Assembly (NCBI GenBank): GCA_004352715.1
Contig: SCFE01000027.1
Span: 1,935,020 to 1,959,112, forward strand
Source: Hofstenia miamia
Lineage: Eukaryota; Xenacoelomorpha; Acoela
DNA: 24,093 bases
Direction: 5' to 3'
This document shows, one piece after another, positions 17,578 to 24,093 of the stretch; position 1 is the first letter of the stretch, and every line of letters begins with the position of its first letter. Position numbers and translations under genes: made by a program. The notes under the pieces were generated by a model that was not told the DNA's origin, searched no databases, and worked only from the letters and a program-made list of their open reading frames with translations.

Positions 17578-18605
17578 ACAACACCATTCTAGTTTTCATT
17601 CCTCCTTCATATTTGGTAATTGTAATTTCGAGTTGAAAATTTTTTAGTAGTTCTTTCCTCGACAAGATTTATTTAAATATTATTTAAGTTTATTTTGTGG
17701 AATACTGTATTCGTTAAAAAACACACAATTTAACCAAAATTTGGTCTCCTTTTGCGATGAAGGAATTAATTGCGCGGAAATTATTCACCCATTAAGTAAT
17801 TTCCCAAACTTAAATTTCGTCCAAAATATAATTCACTCAAATATCATTCGTAAGAGAACAGACCGCCCCCCCCCTTTTGGGGCCAACTACGAACCCTTAA
17901 GAAAAATGTTCTCTTTTCCTCAAAATTGAAAATAGTTTACGGTAATTCAAGATATTATCAATCGATTTGCTGCTGAAAAAAGACGATTGCATTTTGTGTA
18001 AGCTTTTTTCTGTAAAAAAACATTTCTTCCAATTTTTTTTGTAAACAAAGGTGTCAGCCCCCCCGTTTTAAAAATCTTAAACGCGCCACTGGCATTATAA
18101 TAATAATAAAGTTGTATTCAATAAGCAACAAATTTTTATTTAATATAATAATATAGTCTCTATAAATTGTAATAATTACAATTTTCATTTAATTATATTA
18201 GAAACTGTAATTCATTACTAAAACAAAAGTCAATGAAGAAATTTCACTTAAGATAAACTTGATTTAAACTAAAAGCTTATAGATTTGCTTAAATATACTG
18301 TTATATTTTGTAATTTTTTATTTATAAATATTATTTTTCTATGATTTCCTAGTTTTATTAGATATCGTGCTTAAATATATACCGTGCGCTACGAATTTTG
18401 TTAATTAGAACAAATTATCGGTCTATATTGATTATTTTATCCTTTTATGTATTGTTTTGAATTTCCCATCTTTTTTACCATATATTAGTGTAAGAACTTG
18501 CTTTTAATTCCATCCATGTACAATGTAAAATTATACATAATTATGTAATTTAAATTTTCCAGACGAATTGTCCGTCAATCATTGTTTTTTGAATGATTTA
18601 GCTAA
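17578..18605 (+). other. 3' untranslated/intergenic region before CARNMT1
   Basis: No further gene. A run of nine C at 17866-17874 followed by TTTTGGGG can fold into a small hairpin, and a C7 tract lies near 18058-18064. AATAAA is at 18105-18110. Just before the CARNMT1 start, AATTTTCCAG ends at 18561 and looks like a splice acceptor. The first coding exon probably begins at 18562 with about 44 bases of 5' UTR, so the promoter would be further upstream. Confidence 0.45.
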
Positions 18606-18920
18606 ATGAGTCACTCGCATGGCAATGGGAATAGAGAACAGCTCTCAGCTGAAGAACTAGAAAGACAGCATTTTAAAAAAGTCGTGAAGGTTTTTAAACA
18701 CTATAAAGAGTACAGTCTTCTTAAAGTCAACAAGTCACAGCACTACTATGAGACATTACCCGCTGAAGACAAAGCGCTTGTCAACGATATGCCCTTCAAC
18801 TTTGATAGGATTCGTGACTGCATTTTTGCAAATCAGTCCTTCTTTTCTGACATAGTTATGGATGTGGGCCAGATGTTTGATAATGATAATCCATTGAGCA
18901 ACACTGATGATCCATCAAAG
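18606..18920 (+). CDS. CARNMT1: Carnosine N-methyltransferase, exon with start codon
   Basis: This exon starts the gene for an S-adenosylmethionine-dependent methyltransferase of the N2227 family, which methylates carnosine to anserine in vertebrates. It encodes 105 residues. The ATG at 18606 leads into MSHSHGNGNREQLSAEELER and then QHFKKVVKVFKHYKEYSLLK, a helical N-terminal region that matches the family pattern (ERQHF...F..Y...V.). It continues with YETLPAEDKALVND, FDRIRDCIFANQSFFSDIV and an acidic linker. The donor is AAG|GTATTT and the phase is 0. No other in-frame ATG lies upstream before a stop. In arthropods the natural substrate may differ from carnosine; I only infer the activity by family. 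Confidence 0.9.
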
Positions 18921-20557
18921 GTATTTTTTACATTTTAACAAGTGGTTTCTTTCCAATATTAAAATGTCACTTACTACACAAAACATTCATTACTATATAT
19001 CATATGTATTCGTATATACTACAACCCGGGTATTACTAAAACTAGTCTGGAAGAAAATTGTTTGAATTTGAGACACTCAAAGATCTAGAAAGGGGCCTTG
19101 ATATTTGATCTGTATTGTACTGGAATATATAGATTGTATAGGTTTACAATGTGTGATGAAGTTAAAACTATAGGTTTACTCAACTTATTCTATCGCTCAA
19201 TACGAGATCGTTTAGGCATCAGTGATCGTTGATGCATAGTACGCGTATCAGTGGCAATGTAAACAAGTTATCTTTTAGGAAAATACGTTTGGTATGGTTA
19301 ACCTAAATCATTTTATAATAGGAAATATTTAATATAGAATATCGCAGAAATTTCATATATATGTTATTTTTGTCAGTGCTATATATTAGTTTTTATCGAA
19401 CGATTAAGTTTAAACTTGTGGAAGTTTGTATAATAAAGTTCAAGTGAATAACTGTTAAATGTACAAGGTTATCCGAACCGTGGGGTTTCTTAGATAAATA
19501 TAAAAATCTATTCATATTTCACCATATTCACATTCTCTAATTTAATAACTTTAACCCATCTTTTGAAATTCGTCATTCAGTCTTTTCATCTCAATTTTTG
19601 ACTTTTATGAAAGACAAAACAAGCCGGATAAATTTGGCCCCCGGTAGTTGGTTGGTTGGTCCAATTTTTATTCAGTACAACATAAATAATTTACTAAACT
19701 GGCAGTAGTTAATAAAACAACCATAATCTCATGAAGACATTTATAGTATCACCGTAAAACAGGCAAATGTCATGCGCTTTTTAGCATTTTTCCCTTTGTT
19801 TTATTTAAAGTGTGGGGAAAAATATTATTTATGAATTGCAGATTTTTCGTTTCTAAAACAAAGAAAACAGTTTTAACTCACTTACTTGAATGTGTAGACT
19901 TTCACTTCTCCCCATTTTGCATGACATGCAGTGTATCCACTCAGCCCAGGCTCTACAAACGTCCATTCTTCATCATTACACTGATTACTATTAGAACTAG
20001 AGCTTTCTGCTTCTCTTTAACCAAACACGTTGCACCGTCAATTGAGAAGGAACTGGTTTACTTGCTGACAACTTGGCATTTTTAAACGTACATATCAAAG
20101 TTGCGTCAATGTCATGACTAACATTTTCTTTTGGCAATGTTTATTTGAGCCCACCAATCTTCTTCATTGTGGGATAGCATCAAAGGATGGATGCCCGCAC
20201 ATCTTCAAGGCAGGATATTAATTTTTAAACCGAGTGCACCTTTATCCAAGATTTGCAAACATAAGCAGAACCTCAATTACTAAGCGCTTTCATCTCCACA
20301 ATTGTTTAATGGCTGTCAACTTTTGAATGATTTAATTAGTCGATAGCATTAGCTCAAGCGGCTGACATTTGAAGGTATTTTCCAACGAATTGTCCCTAAT
20401 AAACATCCACTGCTTAAGAAATCTGTCATATATTTTCAAGTAGAGAAAAGCATTTACAAATGGCGAAATACAGTATTAATTAATGTTTTTTTGTCTGTTT
20501 TTTATTCACTTAAAATAAATGTTTCAAAGTGTCAATTTTATATCATTTTAAATTTAG
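18921..20557 (+). other. First coding intron of CARNMT1
   Basis: A 1.6-kb intron. The part from 18921 to about 19870 shows nothing I can name. The part from 19882 to 20480 holds a decayed minus-strand coding remnant described separately. Confidence 0.7.
19882..20480 (-). pseudogene. Decayed coding remnant of unknown family
   Basis: Four protein-like stretches follow one another on the minus strand in changing frames. Near 20465-20340 is PFVNAFLYLKIYDRFLKQWM then FIRDNSLENTFKCQPLELML. Near 20260-20150 are ILDKGALGLKINILP and HNEEDWWAQINIAK. Near 20130-20030 is ENVSHDIDATLICTFKNAKL followed by SKPVPSQLTVQRVWLKR. Near 20015-19885 is ESSSNSNQCNDEEWTFVEPG then LSGYTACHAKWGEVKVYTFK with TAA at 19882-19884. 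The composition (Trp, Cys, balanced charges) is unlike random AT-rich translation. The frame changes and stops suggest a processed pseudogene or a transposon protein. I do not recognise the family. GTAAGT overlaps the last codon, so a spliced gene is an alternative. Confidence 0.4.
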
Positions 20558-20770
20558 CTAGATCAGCATCCCCTCCCAACCACCTTTGATATGGATAAAC
20601 TTCGCACAACACTTCGACAGTTCGTTCGTGACTGGAGTGCCGAAGGAAAAGCAGAAAGGGATTCATGCTACACACCCATCATCGACCAAATCCGTGCTAA
20701 ATTTCCCAATGACCGTAATAACGTCAAAGTCCTTGTACCTGGCGCGGGTCTAGGAAGATTGGCATTTGAG
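20558..20770 (+). CDS. CARNMT1: Carnosine N-methyltransferase, exon with SAM-binding motif
   Basis: The acceptor is TTTTAAATTTAG, the donor is GAG|GTACAT, and both ends are phase 0. The exon gives 71 residues. [20 protein letters not shown] continues the chain from exon 1. [18 protein letters not shown] is a signature block of the N2227 family, and [16 protein letters not shown] carries the glycine-rich SAM-binding loop (PGAGLGR, residues about 166-172 of the joined protein). The ATG at 20591 is internal and not a start. The protein continues directly into IAKLGYECQGNEW in the next exon, as the family requires. Confidence 0.93.
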
Positions 20771-21479
20771 GTACATTTTTACATTGTGAAAATTTCACTT
20801 TCTCACCTAACTTTCTAAGTCTATTTTAACTCAATTTAACACATTTTGTTGAATAATGTAAAATCCAGTTTATTCACACGCATGTGCAAAAAAGCATTGG
20901 CATGAAATAGGTGGGTTTCGAGAAATGAAACTTATAAAATGTGCGATGTTGCGCTTTTGACATAATCTAGAATTTCCCTGCAATTCTATCTTTTCACATA
21001 TTGTATATCTATGTATTTTCAGTACGATTTGAGGTAAAATAGTTCTGTCTGTTAAAGTTTTATTAGAATCATAGTGATTGTACAAATATATTTTTTCATT
21101 ACCTTGTTTTAATGGGCCATGTTTAAATGTATGCAACTTCTACAGTGTATCAAAAAAGTCTACTAATCTGATGTGACCTGAGTAACTAATTTTTCTAATT
21201 TTGTATTGTAGACAGCAGAATATTATTTAAAAATCCTTTTCTTTAAGATGCATTAATCTTATAAATTTTTCTAAGCAATCCATTCGCGAGTACAAGGGGG
21301 CTTGAGATGATAAGTCCCCTTCCCATTCAAAGCAAATATTTGATAAATCTCCTTCAAAATGACGACCCCACCAAATAAAGAAGCATTTTTAATTGTAGCC
21401 CCTTCCACAAATCTAAAAAGCTGTGCTTACCCCTGAAGCAAGTTAATTTTTTTGTTTAATTCTTATTATATTTATTTAG
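20771..21479 (+). other. Second coding intron of CARNMT1
   Basis: A 709-bp AT-rich intron with GTACAT donor and TTATTTAG acceptor. AAGGGGG at about 21294 and CCCCTT at about 21317 could pair as a small hairpin. No coding or mobile sequence was recognised. Confidence 0.75.
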
Positions 21480-21722
21480 ATTGCAAAACTTGGTTACGAA
21501 TGTCAGGGTAATGAGTGGAGTGTTTACATGTTGTTTGCGTCTCATTATATAATTAATAAATGTCCCTCCATCAATTATGTCTCTATCCATCCGTGGGTGT
21601 CGGACACGTGTAATCAATGGAGTCATGAGAATCAAATCCAGAAGATATCCATCCCAGATGTTAATCCACAGAGCCTACCTTACGCTGGCCTATTTTCCAT
21701 GGTGGCGGGGGATTTTCTAGAG
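21480..21722 (+). CDS. CARNMT1: Carnosine N-methyltransferase, third visible exon
   Basis: The acceptor is TATTTATTTAG and the exon starts in phase 0. Its 81 residues run IAKLGYECQGNEWSVYMLFA, then SHYIINKC, HPWVSDTCNQW, IPDVNPQSLPYAGLFSMVAG and DFLE. The acidic E after the second strand (GNEWS) is where SAM ribose would be bound, and SMVAGDF is the next family block. The exon most likely ends at GAG|GCAAGT, a GC donor. This keeps all visible introns in phase 0 and stops after GDF-x-E as in the family. The frame itself runs on to a TAA shortly after. The rest of the enzyme (about a third, including the expected FIDTA-type motif) is not in the window. Confidence 0.92.
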
Positions 21723-22134
21723 GCAAGTATTTTTTAAATGTCAGCATTGCTGCATTGCATTGCAGAATACACAAAAGTGTAGTTTTGAATATATTTTACT
21801 GAAGAACTGAAGAAGGTGACTTTTAGTAATTAGTTCTTGACAGAACTATCGAAAATATATTGGAAATTTTAATCGAGTTATATGGAATAACATTAGCACA
21901 AATTATATTAAGTACCCTAAGCAGTTTTCCAACCATTTTATATAACATTTTACTATCATTGCCTTTATATTTAAATCTAATAAGAGTCTTAAAAGATTAT
22001 ATGAGAAATTCTTTAAAGAATTGTTTGAGCTCTTTATGAGATTCTTCATCAGATTTGTGTGAGAAATTCTACGAAAATTGGATGACTTTCTTGAATGAGC
22101 ATCTGATACAATTATATTAAGATATTCTCTTCAA
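21723..22134 (+). other. Intron sequence, nothing recognised
   Basis: Start of the third coding intron of CARNMT1. It is AT-rich with no exon-like or mobile sequence. The intron continues at least to the end of the window, because no later family block (such as WDC...FIDT) can be found. Confidence 0.6.
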
Positions 22135-22573
22135 ATCTTATAAAATTCTCAAAGATATTCAAACCTTACAATTTTTTATCTGTCAATTATAGTCAAAATA
22201 ATAACTGGAAATAAAGATGAAATACAGGGTCCGGCATAAATTCCTGACACATTTCAAGGTTGAATATAAGTCATATAAAGTGAAGTAACGCAAAAGTGTT
22301 TATATTTCGAAAACTACATAAAAAAGTTTTGTTTTATTACTTTTTAAAAATAACCTCAGTTAAATGAGACCCATTATTGTCTATACATTGTTGAAGCCGT
22401 TCTCGAAAGTTTTCCACAACTCTTCGTGTCATTTGTTGACAGATGTAGCGACTTCTTGACAGATTGCACGTTTAAGTTGTTCGATAGAGTGAGGGCGATT
22501 AGTGTAAACTTTTGATTTGAGGTATCCCCAGAGGAAATAGTCACACGGATTCAAGTCTGGCGAGCGGGCGGTT
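22135..22573. repeat. 439-bp exact direct repeat, copy 1
   Basis: This stretch is identical, as far as I can compare by eye, to 22889-23327. It includes about 90 bp of ordinary flanking DNA (22135-22224) and then the first 349 bp of a mariner-type element from CAGGGTCCGGC at 22225. After 22573 the two copies differ strongly. Confidence 0.85.
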
Positions 22574-22839
22574 CAACCGATGTTGTCACGCAATGAGATC
22601 ACATGATCAGGGAATATCTCTCTCAAAAACTCTATCAACCTTCGAGAAGTGTGGGCAATTGCCTCACCCTAGTGAAACCAAACTCTGTTCATATCGTGGA
22701 AATTAGCCAATTTTGGTCTGACAAACGTCTTGTTGCAGTTACAGATTCTTTCTTGATAAAGGTTTCCACAATGAAGTTTTTGTGTTGAGCAGTTCAATCC
22801 ATTTCGGCGCGAGTCAAAATGAAACAAAATACTGCATTG

Positions 22840-22840
<1 letters not shown>
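22225..22840 (-). mobile_element. Mariner-type element, family 2, degenerate copy
   Basis: It starts at CAGGGTCCGGCATAAATTCC and contains, on the minus strand, the C-terminal part of a transposase (DYFLWGYLKSKVYTNRPHSI). From about 22574 it matches the second copy only roughly: TSRRLIEFLREIFPDHVISL is recognisable, with a stop and a damaged QQDGA region. Homology fades near 22790, before a (TA)n tract. The exact 5' 349 bp and the diverged remainder do not fit one common history; see the findings. Confidence 0.7.

Positions 22841-22841
<1 letters not shown>

Positions 22842-22875
<34 letters not shown>
22842..22875. repeat. (TA)n microsatellite
   Basis: About 34 bp of alternating TA, shortly before the N at 22888. 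Confidence 0.95.
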
Positions 22876-22880
<5 letters not shown>

Positions 22881-22888
22881 AAACTTTN

Positions 22889-23327
22889 ATCTTATAAAAT
22901 TCTCAAAGATATTCAAACCTTACAATTTTTTATCTGTCAATTATAGTCAAAATAATAACTGGAAATAAAGATGAAATACAGGGTCCGGCATAAATTCCTG
23001 ACACATTTCAAGGTTGAATATAAGTCATATAAAGTGAAGTAACGCAAAAGTGTTTATATTTCGAAAACTACATAAAAAAGTTTTGTTTTATTACTTTTTA
23101 AAAATAACCTCAGTTAAATGAGACCCATTATTGTCTATACATTGTTGAAGCCGTTCTCGAAAGTTTTCCACAACTCTTCGTGTCATTTGTTGACAGATGT
23201 AGCGACTTCTTGACAGATTGCACGTTTAAGTTGTTCGATAGAGTGAGGGCGATTAGTGTAAACTTTTGATTTGAGGTATCCCCAGAGGAAATAGTCACAC
23301 GGATTCAAGTCTGGCGAGCGGGCGGTT
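22889..23327. repeat. 439-bp exact direct repeat, copy 2
   Basis: Second copy of 22135-22573, offset by 754 bp. It begins directly after the single N at 22888, which points to an assembly join. Confidence 0.85.
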
Positions 23328-24081
23328 GGACCAGCCGATGTCGCCACGAAATGAAATCACATGACCAGGGAACATCTCCCTCAAGAACTCCATCGACCTT
23401 CGAGAAGTGTGGACAGTTGCCCCATCCTGCTGAAACCAAACTCTGTTTACATCGTTTGGCCTGACAAACGTCTCCAGCATCTCACAATATCGATCAGATT
23501 TCACAGTGACTGTAACGTTGTTTTCTTCGAAGAAATAAGGACCCCAAATGCCGAATTCTGCAATCGCACACCATACCGTTACCCGAGGAGAATGCAATTG
23601 GCGTTGATGCAATTCTCGAGGGTTGTTCTCAGCCCAATATCTGGAGTTTTGTTTATTTACTGTACCACACAAGTGAAAATGTGCTTCATCAGTGAACAGC
23701 GCAACAACTTTGGGGGCGACATGTTGTTGAATTTCCAAACATAACGTTGTGCGAGTATGAGTGTTCTTTCGTTGAGTTCTTACGCGCACATTATTTTGTA
23801 AGGATGCATGTGCAGATTTTTGTGAAGAATTCTTCGCAAGCTTCTTTCAGACATCCTTAGAGCTTGGGCGCGTTTAATTGTCGAACCCCGTGGAGACTGT
23901 AGGACTGAAGCTCTAATCGCCGACACATTCTCTGGAGTCCTAGCGGTGACAGGTCTTCCGGTTTGTTTTCGTTTCAATGCTGATCCAGTGGCTCTGAAGT
24001 TCTCAGTTCATCGTAAAATAGAATTCCTACTTGGTAATGCAACATTCACGTTAAGATTGAAGTGCATTTTGAACTGCATCG
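22979..24081 (-). mobile_element. Mariner-type element, family 2, nearly full-length but broken
   Basis: The visible terminus is CAGGGTCCGGCATAAATTCC at 22979. The other end is not in the window. The transposase covers about 23130-24081 on the minus strand. The element differs in sequence from the one at 1783-2936 but belongs to the same superfamily. TA-rich sequence at 24082-24093 may be its flank or an interruption. Confidence 0.8.
23130..24081 (-). pseudogene. Mariner-type transposase, family 2, broken
   Basis: The chain starts with MQFKMHFNLNVNVALPSRNS and a TGA near 24012. It continues TGSALKRKQTGRPVTARTPE and RAQALRMSERSLRRILHKNL (helix-turn-helix region), then HMHPYKI. A frameshift follows. 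The catalytic part reads VVALFTDEAHFHLCGTVNKQ (first Asp), VTVWCAIAEFGIWGPYFF, VNRVWFQQDGATVHTSRRSM (second Asp) and FLREMFPGHVISFRGDIGW. After a one-base shift comes ARSPDLNPCDYFLWG (third Asp, about 40 residues after the second), and lastly YLKSKVYTNRPHSIEQLKRA. At least one stop and two frameshifts make it inactive. By family it would cut and paste the element at TA dinucleotides. Confidence 0.85.
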
Positions 24082-24093
24082 TATATATATATA
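24082..24093. repeat. (TA)n at window edge
   Basis: A run of alternating TA at the right end, cut off by the window. Confidence 0.8.

Noticed and set aside
17866-17882. C9 followed by TTTTGGGG, resembling C4T4/G4 telomere words
   Set aside because: A single occurrence; best read as a homopolymer with a small hairpin.
22669-22881. Minus frame with an (IY)n start
   Set aside because: The N-terminus is translated TA repeat; the rest is a broken piece of the mariner transposase.
1-24093. CRISPR arrays, operons, ribosome binding sites, tRNA or rRNA genes
   Set aside because: None seen; the spliced genes and elements show this is eukaryotic nuclear DNA, and no cloverleaf or rRNA-like stretch was noticed.

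Overview
This is an AT-rich, intron-containing eukaryotic nuclear window. It is most likely arthropod, because of its mix of mariner/Tc1, Penelope-like and non-LTR remnants; that assignment is inferred from style, not proven. It holds parts of three host genes in a landscape of decayed mobile elements. The assembly is patched: single Ns at 579, 1120 and 22888, 33 Ns at 1750-1782, and exactly 1000 Ns at 3916-4915. Most patches sit inside repeats.

Layout. Positions 1-2940 are a repeat nest: a dispersed AT-rich repeat carrying TGACGTCA, a degenerate 17-bp tandem repeat, a piece of a transposase-like protein, an internally deleted mariner-type element and a longer mariner-type copy, both on the minus strand. 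Positions 2940-3915 show no gene. After the 1-kb gap come a decayed non-LTR reverse transcriptase (about 4965-5905, plus) and a complete but dead Tc1-like element (6191-7786) with TA target duplications and two-tiered inverted repeats.

An intact single-exon gene on the minus strand (8148-9548) encodes a 466-residue dynamin-superfamily GTPase of the atlastin/GBP type with a coiled-coil C-terminal half. This is the most unusual gene here. Between it and 12330 lie Penelope-like remnants (plus at 10440-10800, minus at about 11830-12310) and one unexplained open frame.

From 12398 the plus strand carries exons of a coiled-coil protein that I cannot name (12398-12562, 12745-12865, 15063-15585, 17172-17220, probable last exon 17556-17577). 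About 1 kb further on, on the same strand, begins carnosine N-methyltransferase (CARNMT1, N2227 family). Its exons are 18606-18920, 20558-20770 and 21480-21722; the C-terminal exons lie beyond the window. All visible CARNMT1 splice junctions are phase 0, and the last visible donor appears to be a GC rather than a GT. Its first coding intron contains a decayed minus-strand coding remnant (about 19882-20480).

The window ends in a second mariner-type family. One copy begins at 22979, and its first 349 bp plus 90 bp of flanking DNA are repeated exactly 754 bp upstream. The host genes show no sign of functional linkage to each other. The elements account for most of the remaining sequence.
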